Positions 49,334 to 56,710 of a stretch of 64,000 nucleotides of DNA are shown here, piece by piece; positions within the stretch are counted from its first letter, which is position 1; the number at the start of each line of letters is the position of its first letter. The notes below the pieces were generated by a model, which saw nothing but the letters and a program-made list of their open reading frames with translations, had not been told where the DNA came from and searched no databases. The position numbers and the translations under genes were made by a program. Origin of the DNA: CAZNGF01 sp964572855 (GTDB lineage Bacteria; Bipolaricaulota; Bipolaricaulia; RBG-16-55-9; JAJCYT01); the NCBI GenBank assembly GCA_964572855.1, contig CAZNGF010000005.1, positions 1-64,000 of the forward strand, in the 5' to 3' direction.

Positions 49334-50217
49334 ACGCTGACCTTGCTCATCTTCTCCTTCACCAACCGCACCACGTCCTTAGGCATCCGGGCTACAGGGA
49401 TCCCCGTCTCCTCCAATACGTTCGCCTTCGCTTCGGCCGACCCCTCGCCACTACTGCCGGAAATAATTGCGCCCGCATGCCCCATCCGTTTCCCAGGGGG
49501 CGCCGAGAACCCAGCGATGTACCCAACCACCGGCTTCCCAACCTCCTCCGCGATGAACCGAGCCGCCTCCTCCTCGTCGCTCCCGCCGATCTCTCCAACC
49601 AAAACGACTATCTCCGTCTCCTCGTCCCGGTTAAACAAATCAACGATGTCGATAAACGAACTACCCACCACCGGATCTCCGCCGATCCCCACCACGGTCG
49701 ATTGCCCAATCCCCGCACGGCTCAGTTGATCCGCAATCTCATACGTCAACGTTCCGCTCCGGGAAACGATCCCCACTTTCCCCGCTTGAAATATCTGCCC
49801 CGGCAGGATCCCCATTTTAGCCTTCCCCGGGGAAATCAACCCCGGACAGTTCGGACCGATCATCACCGCCCCCGCTCCCTTCACGTAGGCGTAAGCCTTC
49901 AACATCTCGTGGGCCGGCACGCCCTCGCTAATGCAAACGACCAAAGCGATCCCCGCATCCACAGCCTCATACACCGGGTCTGCGCCGAACTGGGCCGGCA
50001 CGAAACTCACCGTCGCATCGACCTCAAGCGCAGAGGATGCCTCCGCCACGCTGTCGAACACCGGCAACCCCTCAAACGTGCTCCCCCCTTTACCTGGGGT
50101 CACCCCCCCGACCACATTCGTCCCGTACTCAATCATCCGCCGCGTGTGAAAGCCTCCCTCGCTCCCCGTAATCCCCTGGACCAACACCCGGGTATCACCG
50201 TCCAACAATATGCTCAT
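49330..50217 (-). CDS. sucD: Succinyl-CoA ligase, alpha subunit
   Basis: 295 residues. CoA-binding N-terminus VLVQGITGSEGGFHTRRMIE, YGTNVVGGVTPGKGGSTFEG, VMIGPNCPGLISPGKAKMGI and the phosphohistidine loop RMGHAGAIISGSSGEGSAEA. Catalyses the substrate-level phosphorylation step of the TCA cycle. The beta subunit sucC normally sits immediately upstream but is absent here; upstream is the divergent DUF501 gene. Codons are strongly G/T-rich. Heads sucD-tsaC-pheA. Confidence 0.95.
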   Translation of the reverse strand: MSILLDGDTRVLVQGITGSEGGFHTRRMIEYGTNVVGGVTPGKGGSTFEGLPVFDSVAEASSALEVDATVSFVPAQFGADPVYEAVDAGIALVVCISEGVPAHEMLKAYAYVKGAGAVMIGPNCPGLISPGKAKMGILPGQIFQAGKVGIVSRSGTLTYEIADQLSRAGIGQSTVVGIGGDPVVGSSFIDIVDLFNRDEETEIVVLVGEIGGSDEEEAARFIAEEVGKPVVGYIAGFSAPPGKRMGHAGAIISGSSGEGSAEAKANVLEETGIPVARMPKDVVRLVKEKMSKVSV

Positions 50218-50287
50218 AGACGCTCCTTATCGGGATCAGTTTCTCAGACTAAGCACCGGTATCCTACCACCGAACATCTCACATCAC

Positions 50288-50293
50288 TACAAT
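50288..50293 (+). promoter_or_regulatory. -10 box giving a leaderless DUF501 mRNA
   Basis: TACAAT ends 7 bases before the ATG at 50301 and there is no Shine-Dalgarno. The -35 is poor (TACCAC at 17 bp). Confidence 0.5.
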
Positions 50294-50300
50294 CCGACCC

Positions 50301-50813
50301 ATGCAACCGACACCTCAAGACCTCCAACAGCTCCATCGCCAATTGGGCCGCCCCCCACGCGGCCTACTCCAAATCCAATCCCGTTGCCCTTCGGGACATC
50401 CTCAAACTATCTCCGTCTACCCCCTGCTCCACCAACCAAACGGACCAGAACCCTTCCCGACCATCTTCTGGCTTTCATGCCCGAGCCTAATAGAACAACT
50501 CGCCCGTCTCGAACACAGCCGCCTCATTACAGTCCTCGAAGCCCGCTTCGCCACCGACCCGTCCCTCCGAGCAAGCCTCTTCGCAAACCATCGTGCCTAC
50601 ATCGCCGAGCGGTGGAACCTTCTCTCAGTCTCCGACCGGCGCTGGCTACGCAACCACGGTTGGCATCACGCCTACCTCCAGCGCGGCATCGGCGGGATTA
50701 CCCACTGGCATCACCTCAAGTGCTTGCACCTCCACTACGCTCACCACCAAGCACGCCATAACGTGGTCGGCCACTATCTAACAAAACACCACCACATTCA
50801 TCCCTGCCATTAG
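50301..50813 (+). CDS. DUF501 family protein
   Basis: 170 residues matching DUF501: RCPSGHPQTISVYPLLHQPN, EPFPTIFWLSCPSLIEQLAR, LEHSRLITVLEARFA and the C-terminal GIGGITHWHHLKCLHLHYAH, HNVVGHYL. The tail is His-rich (KHHHIHPCH). The conserved Cys/His set could bind metal. Function unknown; in Actinobacteria the family is found near eno and the divisome gene divIC. Lower GC and C/A-rich codons compared with the rest of the window. Confidence 0.78.
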   Translation: MQPTPQDLQQLHRQLGRPPRGLLQIQSRCPSGHPQTISVYPLLHQPNGPEPFPTIFWLSCPSLIEQLARLEHSRLITVLEARFATDPSLRASLFANHRAYIAERWNLLSVSDRRWLRNHGWHHAYLQRGIGGITHWHHLKCLHLHYAHHQARHNVVGHYLTKHHHIHPCH

Positions 50814-50818
50814 GTGAA

Positions 50819-50846
50819 TTGCAACCCCCGTCCCCATCATTATACT
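50819..50846 (+). promoter_or_regulatory. Promoter of tRNA-Val
   Basis: TTGCAA (50819-50824), 16 bp, TATACT (50841-50846), 10 bp before the tRNA. Confidence 0.75.
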
Positions 50847-50856
50847 CGGCTATCAA

Positions 50857-50931
50857 GGGCGAATAGCTCAGCGGGAGAGCGCCTCCCTTACAAGGAGGAA
50901 GTCACAGGTTCGATCCCTGTTTCGCCCACCA
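50857..50931 (+). tRNA. tRNA-Val (anticodon TAC)
   Basis: 75 bases with CCA encoded. Acceptor GGGCGAA pairs with TTCGCCC, the D arm contains AGCTCAGCGGGAGAGC, the anticodon loop is CTTACAA (TAC), and the T loop is TTCGATC. Followed after 4 bases by the long inverted repeat. Confidence 0.97.
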
Positions 50932-50935
50932 TAAA

Positions 50936-50996
50936 GGTGCGCGTTCTTGAGGCATAGAAACCCTTAACAAAAATCTATGCCTCAAGAACGCGCACC
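50936..50996. repeat. Perfect 23-bp inverted repeat between tRNA-Val and pgsA
   Basis: The left arm (50936-50958, beginning GGTGCGCGTTCTTG) is exactly reverse-complementary to the right arm (50974-50996) around a 15-base A-rich loop. The right arm includes the pgsA stop and its last four codons. As RNA it would be a very stable hairpin terminating both convergent transcripts, but it is far longer than any other stem-loop here and has no T-run. Confidence 0.85.
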
Positions 50997-51524
50997 GTCG
51001 GGGCCCGCCCCACCCTGCCATATTAGAAAACCATACAGCACGCCCGACAACACGGACACAACAACCGTGCTCCACAACAACCAATCTTTAACAACCAACC
51101 ACATTCCTCCTGCACCGTTCCCAACCAACAACAGCGCGTAAAACACAAACCCAAATTGCAAAAGCGCCTTCAACTTACCCCCAAAATTCGCCCCAAATCC
51201 TTTCCCCTTCGAAACGCCCCACGCACGTAATCCCATAACAAAAAACTCACGACCAATCAAAACAATCACCGCCACCACCCCCACCAAACCCCGCTCCAAA
51301 AAAACCAACAAGGCCGCCGTCACCAGTAACTTATCCACCAACGGGTCAGCAAACTGACCAAACGCGGAAACCTCATCCCGTCTTCGCGCCACAAATCCGT
51401 CCAGCCAATCCGTCAATACACCTATCCCAAACACCCCAGCCGCCCACCAGATCCAACCCTCAGCGAAAAACCATACAAAAAAGGGGATTGTAAAAAACCG
51501 CGCTATTGTCACCACGTTCGCCAT
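50982..51524 (-). CDS. pgsA: CDP-diacylglycerol-glycerol-3-phosphate phosphatidyltransferase
   Basis: 180-residue membrane enzyme of phosphatidylglycerol synthesis. The CDP-alcohol phosphotransferase motif is complete: DWLDGFVARRRDEVSAFGQF followed by ADPLVDK (DG-x2-AR-x8-G-x3-D-x3-D). Starts MANVVTIARFFTIPFFVWFF, typical of PgsA. Codons are rich in G and T (many TTG, GTT, GGG), unlike most genes in the window. The last codons lie in the inverted repeat. Confidence 0.93.
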   Translation of the reverse strand: MANVVTIARFFTIPFFVWFFAEGWIWWAAGVFGIGVLTDWLDGFVARRRDEVSAFGQFADPLVDKLLVTAALLVFLERGLVGVVAVIVLIGREFFVMGLRAWGVSKGKGFGANFGGKLKALLQFGFVFYALLLVGNGAGGMWLVVKDWLLWSTVVVSVLSGVLYGFLIWQGGAGPDGARS

Positions 51525-51561
51525 CGTCAAAGGATCACCCTCAATCGACCCAGCCGCCTGT

Positions 51562-51591
51562 TTGTCTCTCCCCCCCCGAATCCCCTATCAT
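51562..51591 (+). promoter_or_regulatory. Probable promoter of the ACT-domain gene
   Basis: TTGTCT (51562-51567), 18 bp including an 8-base C tract, TATCAT (51586-51591), 32 bp before the ATG. Confidence 0.5.
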
Positions 51592-51623
51592 ATGAACAAT
51601 ACACAATCAACGAAAGGGGAACC

Positions 51624-52007
51624 ATGAAAGAATTCCGAATCAAATTGATGGATCGACCCGGTGAACTCGACCGGCTCGTCAATCTCCTCGCCAACCACAA
51701 AATCAACGTCAAAGCCATTGCCGCCGTCGTCTCTGGCCCCCAACCCGTGATCGGCCTCGTCGCCTCGGACGAAACCCAAGTCCAGTCCGCACTCGAACAC
51801 GGCGGCTTCCCCTTCGAAACCCACGAGCTCATCACCATATCGCTTCCCGATAAACCCGGGGAGCTCGCAAAACTCACCCGTCAACTGGCCAATGCCATGG
51901 TCAACGTCGAGTCCATCTACCTCATCGCCAAAGCCGGCATGGAAGTCCAATTCGGCCTCACCGTCGACAACCCGCACAAAGCCAAGCACGAGCTCGCAAC
52001 CGACTAA
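51624..52007 (+). CDS. Tandem ACT-domain protein
   Basis: 127 residues made only of two ACT repeats: MKEFRIKLMDRPGELDRLVN (first, residues 1-60) and LITISLPDKPGELAKLTRQL followed by ANAMVNVESIYLIAKAGME (second, about 70-120). Both carry the PGEL turn where amino acids bind. Such stand-alone proteins are small-molecule sensors or regulators; the ligand is unknown. AAAGGGGA precedes the ATG. Confidence 0.85.
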   Translation: MKEFRIKLMDRPGELDRLVNLLANHKINVKAIAAVVSGPQPVIGLVASDETQVQSALEHGGFPFETHELITISLPDKPGELAKLTRQLANAMVNVESIYLIAKAGMEVQFGLTVDNPHKAKHELATD

Positions 52008-52023
52008 CAGCGCCCCCGCAACG

Positions 52024-52053
52024 TTGCAATCAGCCTCGATTTCCTCGTATAAT
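52024..52053 (+). promoter_or_regulatory. Promoter of the PspA-like gene
   Basis: TTGCAA (52024-52029), 18 bp, TATAAT (52048-52053), 29 bp before the ATG. No sigma-54 (GG-N10-GC) element was seen, unlike enterobacterial pspA. Confidence 0.7.
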
Positions 52054-52082
52054 CGGACCCTACTCTTCTGCAAGGAGTTGTT

Positions 52083-53144
52083 ATGGGTTTGATCAGCCGC
52101 TTTCGCAATTTGTTCCGATCCAAAGCCAACGCCATCCTCGACAAGCTCGAGAATCCGGAAGAACAACTCGAATACATCTACGAACAGTTGATGCAACAGA
52201 AAAAGCTCGCCGTTCGCGCCATCCGCGACGCCACCGCTGATCGCAACCTCATCCGAAACGAGCTTGAAGAACAGAAGAACACCATGCAAAAGGCCCACGA
52301 CACAGCCAAGGCCTACCGCGCCAAGGCCATGCAACTCCAGGACGACGGCGCCGGTGAAGACCAGATCTCTCGCTACAACCAAGCCGCCAAACGCAACCTC
52401 GAAGACTACCTCAAGCGCCAAAAGGCCGTTCAGGATCTCGAAGGCCGCCTCGAAAAGGCCAACATCAGCGTCAACACGCTCAAGGAAAAGCAGATCGACC
52501 TCGAAACCAAACTCGAAAACCTCCGCACCCAAAAACAACAGCTCAAGAGCGAATGGCGTATGGCCCAAACCGAAGAACGTATCTCCAGCTCCATCGCCGG
52601 CATCGAGAACGATTTCAGCGACATGGACCTCACCATGGCCCGTATCGAGGAGAAGATCAAACGAAAAAAAGCCCAGGCCGAAGCCTCGGCCGAGGTCGTC
52701 TCCGAGCAACAGCTCGCCGAATCCTCCGATCCCATCCTGGAGGCCGGGCTCGACGCCGACTCCGCGCTCCAGGAGCTTGACCGCGAGATTCGCGGCGAGC
52801 CCGCGCTCACCAACACCGACTACTTCTTCATCGCCGTCTCCGGCGGCGGCACCTGGGCCCTCCCCGAAAACCAGCGCGTCGACATCGAGGCCGAACTGAA
52901 CGAAATCGACAACCGCCTCAACGCCCTCAACGAACAGGACAAACTCTCCCAAGAGGCGTTCAACGAGCTCTACCCCAAGCTCTTTCAACTCATCCGCTCC
53001 CGGGGCAAACTCGTCGGACGGGACCTCCCCTCCGAGGAACTCGCCGCCGACTACCTCAGCCCGGATATCAAACTGCCCCCCGAGGATCTCGAGTTCGAGG
53101 AAGCGCACAACCTCTTCAAGGGCGAAGGCATCCTCCCCGGCTGA
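52083..53144 (+). CDS. PspA/IM30 protein with fused C-terminal PspAA-like domain
   Basis: 353 residues. The N-terminal amphipathic helix MGLISRFRNLFRSKANAILD and long coiled coil (residues about 25-215) are those of the membrane-protecting ESCRT-III-like PspA/Vipp1. After a linker the last 110 residues differ: TDYFFIAVSGGGTWALPENQ, LNEIDNRLNALNEQDKLSQE, LFQLIRSRGKLVGRDLP and IKLPPEDLEFEEAHNLFKGE with the end GILPG. That end matches the PspAA partner domain, which in archaea and actinobacteria is usually a separate protein. AAGGAG precedes the ATG. Followed 8 bp later by a membrane zinc-ribbon gene. Confidence 0.8.
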   Translation: MGLISRFRNLFRSKANAILDKLENPEEQLEYIYEQLMQQKKLAVRAIRDATADRNLIRNELEEQKNTMQKAHDTAKAYRAKAMQLQDDGAGEDQISRYNQAAKRNLEDYLKRQKAVQDLEGRLEKANISVNTLKEKQIDLETKLENLRTQKQQLKSEWRMAQTEERISSSIAGIENDFSDMDLTMARIEEKIKRKKAQAEASAEVVSEQQLAESSDPILEAGLDADSALQELDREIRGEPALTNTDYFFIAVSGGGTWALPENQRVDIEAELNEIDNRLNALNEQDKLSQEAFNELYPKLFQLIRSRGKLVGRDLPSEELAADYLSPDIKLPPEDLEFEEAHNLFKGEGILPG

Positions 53145-53152
53145 CCGCCGGC

Positions 53153-53500
53153 ATGCGCCTTCTAATCGCCTACCTCGCCCCCGTCTACCTCGCCTTCGCC
53201 ATCCTCTATCACCCCGACCCTTCCCAACCCATGCTCAAATTTACCTGGGGCCTCCTCCTGCTCGTCGGCCTGCTCAGCAGCGTCCACTGGTACCAGCCCC
53301 GCGCCCAATCCCTCCCGCTCCATTGCCCCGCCTGCACCGCCCCCAACGCCCCCGAACGCCTCCTCTGCCACCATTGTTACACCGAACTCTACGCCCTCGA
53401 CCCAAACGGAAACCTCGTGCCCACCTCTCCCGATAACGCCCCCAAGCCCACGCCCCAAAACGTTGAGCGTCAAGGTCCGAATTTGTATAATCTGCCCTGA
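53153..53500 (+). CDS. Small membrane protein with zinc ribbon
   Basis: 115 residues. Two hydrophobic segments (LLIAYLAPVYLAFAILY and TWGLLLLVGLLSSVHWY), then a four-Cys zinc ribbon (LHCPACTAPNAPERLLCHHC) and a Pro-rich tail. No family recognised. It follows the PspA-like gene by 8 bp, so it may act with it at the membrane. The rhodanese promoter lies in its 3' end. Confidence 0.72.
   Translation: MRLLIAYLAPVYLAFAILYHPDPSQPMLKFTWGLLLLVGLLSSVHWYQPRAQSLPLHCPACTAPNAPERLLCHHCYTELYALDPNGNLVPTSPDNAPKPTPQNVERQGPNLYNLP
53463..53491 (+). promoter_or_regulatory. Promoter of the rhodanese-SufU operon
   Basis: TTGAGC (53463-53468), 17 bp, TATAAT (53486-53491), inside the 3' end of the zinc-ribbon gene and 20 bp before the rhodanese ATG. 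Confidence 0.75.
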
Positions 53501-53510
53501 GGTGATTCCC

Positions 53511-54356
53511 ATGAGCCAAGCCTACGCCCACCCCGACATGCTCGTCGATACAGATTGGGTCGCAAACCGTCTCGATGACCCCAGCGTCCGCCTCGTCGAA
53601 TCCGACGAGGACTACCTTCTCTACGAAACCGGCCACATCCCCGGTAGCGTCAAAATGGACTGGTTCACCGTCCTTCAACACCCCGTTCGACGCGACTTCC
53701 TCACCCAGGAACAGTTCGAACAGCTCTGCTCTTCGGCCGGCATCGCCAACGACACCACCGTCGTCTTCTACGGCGACAAGAGCAACTGGTTCGCCTGCTA
53801 CGCCCTCTGGCTCTTCCAGTACTACGGCCACCCGCGCTGCAGAATCATGGACGGGGGACGCCTCAAGTGGGAAAAGGAAAACCGCCCCATGACCAAAGAC
53901 CTCCCCTCCCACCCCAAGACCGACTACAAAGCCCAAGACGCCAACGAGGCCATTCGTGCCTACCGAGACCACGTTTTCAGCCAAGTCGATCGCAAACTCC
54001 CCCTGATCGACGTCCGCTCCCCCAAGGAGTTCACCGGCGAGCTCCTCCACATGCCCGGCTACCCCCAGGAGGGTGCCCAGCGCGGCGGCCACATTCCCGG
54101 CGCCGTCAACATCCCCTGGGCCCAGGCCACCAACGAGCAGGACGGCACGTTCAAATCAGCCGACGAACTCCGCAATCTCTACGCCGAACACGGCATTACC
54201 CCGGACCAGGAGGTCATTGCCTACTGCCGCATCGGCGAGCGCAGCTCGCACACTTGGTTCGCCCTTACCTACCTTCTCGGGTACGACAACGTCAAGAACT
54301 ACGACGGGTCCTGGACCGAGTGGGGAAACCTCGTCGGCGCCCCCATCGAAAAGTAA
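53511..54356 (+). CDS. Thiosulfate sulfurtransferase (two rhodanese domains)
   Basis: 281 residues. The inactive N-terminal domain has VRLVESDEDYLLYETGHIPG and TTVVFYGDKSNWFACYALWL. The catalytic C-terminal domain has LPLIDVRSPKEFTGELLHMP, GHIPGAVNIPWAQATNEQDG and the active-site loop EVIAYCRIGERSSHTWF (CRIGERS). Moves sulfane sulfur to acceptors such as cyanide or thiols. GAGGTGATT precedes the ATG at 53511. Cotranscribed with a SufU-like scaffold, so a sulfur-supply role is likely. Confidence 0.92.
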   Translation: MSQAYAHPDMLVDTDWVANRLDDPSVRLVESDEDYLLYETGHIPGSVKMDWFTVLQHPVRRDFLTQEQFEQLCSSAGIANDTTVVFYGDKSNWFACYALWLFQYYGHPRCRIMDGGRLKWEKENRPMTKDLPSHPKTDYKAQDANEAIRAYRDHVFSQVDRKLPLIDVRSPKEFTGELLHMPGYPQEGAQRGGHIPGAVNIPWAQATNEQDGTFKSADELRNLYAEHGITPDQEVIAYCRIGERSSHTWFALTYLLGYDNVKNYDGSWTEWGNLVGAPIEK

Positions 54357-54374
54357 CCGCCAGGGGAGGCAAGC

Positions 54375-54767
54375 TTGGATCGCCAAACCCAAATCGAATT
54401 CCTCTTGGATCACTACGAGAGCCCGCGCAATTACGGCGAGTTACCCGACGGCGACGTCCACGTCGAGGGTGGCAACCCAGGCTGCGGCGACCTCATCACC
54501 ATCTACCTCAAAATCGAAGCGGACCGCCTTACCAGCGTCTCCTTCGTCGGCGAGGGTTGCACCATCAGCCAGGCCTCCGCCTCCATCCTCACCGAAATGG
54601 CTCAGGGCAAAACGCTTGAGGAACTGCAGGAGATGGACCACCACGAGCTTATAACGGTGTTGGGCGAAGAGGTCGTCAACACGCGCCCGCGCTGCGCCAC
54701 GCTCAGCCTCGACGTGCTCAAGGCCGCGCTCAAGGAATATCGGCGCAAGCAGATTCAGGGAACCTGA
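54375..54767 (+). CDS. SufU/IscU-like Fe-S scaffold or zinc sulfurtransferase
   Basis: 130 residues from a TTG behind GGGGAGG. Cysteines at positions 37 (GGNPGCGDLITIYL), 62 (FVGEGCTISQASASIL) and 107 (NTRPRCATLSLDVLKAAL) are the three family ligands, with Asp39 next to the first. The longer gap between the second and third Cys and the RxxCATL context favour SufU over IscU. Accepts sulfur from a cysteine desulfurase. The desulfurase gene is at 3.9 kb. Confidence 0.9.
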   Translation: MDRQTQIEFLLDHYESPRNYGELPDGDVHVEGGNPGCGDLITIYLKIEADRLTSVSFVGEGCTISQASASILTEMAQGKTLEELQEMDHHELITVLGEEVVNTRPRCATLSLDVLKAALKEYRRKQIQGT

Positions 54768-54774
54768 CGCGCAC

Positions 54775-55206
54775 CTACTCGCTCAGCGACTCGTGCGTCT
54801 TGCTCAATCGCCGCGCCAGTTCCCCCATCATCTTAAGCGCCATCTCGGGATGCGTCTTCACCAGGCTCCGCAGATCCCAACGCGTGATCATCAAACACCG
54901 CGTCTCCGCGGTCGCCACCACGTCGGCCGACCGCGGCGTTTCCTTGTCCAACAGCAGCGCCATCTCCCCGAAGAACTGACCGCTCCCCAGCTTCGCCAGC
55001 GTCCGTTCGCCCTTGCGCACCTCGACCGCCCCCGCCAGGATCAGGTAAAACCCTATCCCGCCCACGTCGCCCTCGGTGACGATCTTCTGCCCTGCCGCAA
55101 AGGTCCGCTCCACCGCCGTCTCGGTCACCGACGCCAGCTCGTCTCCGCTGAACTGCGAGAACAGCGGCGCTTCCTTCAACAGCTTCTTCGTTTCGCTCTC
55201 TGCCAT
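54775..55206 (-). CDS. Cyclic-nucleotide-binding domain protein without DNA-binding domain
   Basis: 143 residues, a single cNMP-binding fold: APLFSQFSGDELASVTETAV, GQKIVTEGDVGGIGFYLILA, GQFFGEMALLLDKETPRSAD (phosphate-binding cassette with Glu, Arg and Ser). The last helix (MALKMMGELARRLSKTHESL) resembles the CRP C-helix, but no helix-turn-helix follows. Probably a cAMP or c-di-GMP sensor acting through protein contacts. AAGGAGTG precedes the ATG at 55206. Confidence 0.88.
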   Translation of the reverse strand: MAESETKKLLKEAPLFSQFSGDELASVTETAVERTFAAGQKIVTEGDVGGIGFYLILAGAVEVRKGERTLAKLGSGQFFGEMALLLDKETPRSADVVATAETRCLMITRWDLRSLVKTHPEMALKMMGELARRLSKTHESLSE

Positions 55207-55238
55207 CGAAAACACTCCTTTCCCCTCGGACTCCGCAC

Positions 55239-55267
55239 ACTATATCAAAACCTAACCGGGCACCCAA
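55239..55267 (-). promoter_or_regulatory. Promoter of the cNMP-domain gene
   Basis: Minus strand TTGGGT (55262-55267), 17 bp, TATAGT (55239-55244), 33 bp before the ATG. Confidence 0.55.
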
Positions 55268-55271
55268 ACCG

Positions 55272-55706
55272 TCATTCATCCTTACGTTCCGGCTTCTTCC
55301 TCAACGCCTTGCGCGCGCCGCGTGCGCGCTTTCGCTTCAGCCGGCGCTCGTTCGCCCCCCTCGGCGCCCGCGTCCGCTTGCGCCGCTTGGGCTGCTTCAA
55401 CGCCCCCGCAACCAAAACCCGAAACCGCTCGACCGCCAACGCGCGGTTCTGCGCTTGACTCCGTTCCGAGTCGGCCGACAGTTGGAGCACGCCCTCCCGG
55501 TCCACCCGGTTCGCAAGCCGTTCCAACAGCCTGCGCCGCTGCGCCTCATCCAGGCTCGGCGATCGCGCAATGTCGAACCGTAGCGTCACCCGCGTCTCGC
55601 TCCGGTTCGCGTGTTGCCCGCCAGGCCCGCTGCTGCGGCTGAAGCTGAAATCCAACTCCTCGTGAGGGATGCCGACTCCCCCACCCACGTCGACCGGGTC
55701 TCCCAT
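55272..55706 (-). CDS. arfB: Ribosome-rescue peptidyl-tRNA hydrolase ArfB
   Basis: 144 residues. The class I release-factor GGQ loop is FSFSRSSGPGGQHANRSETR, followed by LRFDIARSPSLDEAQRRRLL. It lacks the codon-recognition domain of RF1/RF2. The C-terminus is a long basic tail (KRRKRTRAPRGANERRLKRK) that in ArfB enters the empty mRNA channel of stalled ribosomes. ATG at 55706 is chosen; a TTG at 55724 is also possible. Confidence 0.93.
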   Translation of the reverse strand: MGDPVDVGGGVGIPHEELDFSFSRSSGPGGQHANRSETRVTLRFDIARSPSLDEAQRRRLLERLANRVDREGVLQLSADSERSQAQNRALAVERFRVLVAGALKQPKRRKRTRAPRGANERRLKRKRARGARKALRKKPERKDE

Positions 55707-55800
55707 CCTCACGATCTTAAGCAAGAGCGCAGCGCCGTGCAGCGTCTCAGGGGCGCGAATAAACGGAAGTCAGCAACCATCGCCGATACACGGGGGTAAA

Positions 55801-55822
55801 CGGGCGGAGGACACCCCGCCCG
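55801..55822 (-). terminator. Terminator of the lipoprotein gene
   Basis: CGGGCGG and CCGCCCG form a perfect 7-bp stem with an 8-base loop, 17 bp beyond the stop at 55839 on the minus strand, followed by TTTAC. Confidence 0.6.
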
Positions 55823-55838
55823 CTGCAGGCCTCTCAGC

Positions 55839-56708
55839 TCATTGCACCTTGGCTATCGCGATGCACACGTCGCTCACGCTGTTGGGGTCCTGGTACGTCG
55901 CCACCACCGTGTCGTTGTCCAACACGGACAATTCCCCGTTGTTGATCACCGGGAAGCGCGACGTCAGTAGGGTGCCGCCCGGCGGTCCTTCGAACACGCC
56001 CGTGTTCACCCCCGTCTCCAGCATCCAGAAGATCACCTCGATGTCCCCCGACGCCCCGCCCTGAAACGACGCCACCCGGAACAGTCGGTCCTGCCGGTCG
56101 CTCGAGAAGTTGTTGTCCTCGTCCACCACGCGGAAGAACACCTGCCGCCCGATGCGCACCGACGTCGTCGGCGCCCCGTTCCCGTCGATGATCGTGCACT
56201 TGTCCCCGCCCGGCCCCACGCCGCCCCCGCTGCTGGCCACGCTTACCTGGCCCGTCAGCGTGTTGCTGCGCTGGTTCGCGCCGTCCAGCAGCGTCACGTT
56301 GAAGCTAACCGTCCCGCTCACGCCCTGCGGCACGTTCAGCGTCCGCGTCATGGTCACGCTGCCCTTGCGCCCCCAGCTCGACTGGTCCGGCATCACCGCG
56401 CCCGACACCCGCGCGGGGGCGGTGTCCACGTCGAAGTTGCCCGACCCGCTCGCCTGCACCTCGATCTGCGCCGAGTTCGGTCCCACGTCGGCGTTCAGGT
56501 CTTCGTATTCGAACGAAAACGTGATCGCGCTCGTGCTGCCGGCCTGCAGTTGGCTCGGCGACACGTTCAGGTTCGAAATCCTCGGGGCCACCGAATTCGG
56601 CGTCGGCGCCTCCGGAACCAGCTCCACCAGCGGGGACAGAACGTACTTACACCCCGCCAGCCCCAACACCAACGCGCACAGTCCCAATGCCAACGTCGTT
56701 CGTCCCAT
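55839..56708 (-). CDS. Putative surface or periplasmic lipoprotein, unknown function
   Basis: 289 residues. Signal peptide with lipobox LVLGLAGC (Cys about 20), so it is a predicted lipoprotein. Two Ig-like beta regions follow: PRISNLNVSPSQLQAGSTSA and IGRQVFFRVVDEDNNFSSDR, with TGVFEGPPGGTLLTSRFPVI and DNDTVVATYQD near the end, reminiscent of bacterial adhesion or calcium-binding beta-sandwich modules. No family recognised. Follows the anchored acidic-linker protein by 2 bp. Confidence 0.75.
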   Translation of the reverse strand: MGRTTLALGLCALVLGLAGCKYVLSPLVELVPEAPTPNSVAPRISNLNVSPSQLQAGSTSAITFSFEYEDLNADVGPNSAQIEVQASGSGNFDVDTAPARVSGAVMPDQSSWGRKGSVTMTRTLNVPQGVSGTVSFNVTLLDGANQRSNTLTGQVSVASSGGGVGPGGDKCTIIDGNGAPTTSVRIGRQVFFRVVDEDNNFSSDRQDRLFRVASFQGGASGDIEVIFWMLETGVNTGVFEGPPGGTLLTSRFPVINNGELSVLDNDTVVATYQDPNSVSDVCIAIAKVQ

Positions 56709-56710
56709 GC

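Noticed and set aside
51331..51339. TTATCCACC, one mismatch from a DnaA box, in the strongly skewed region
   Set aside because: A single site inside pgsA with no cluster, no AT-rich unwinding region and no dnaA or dnaN nearby; not an origin.
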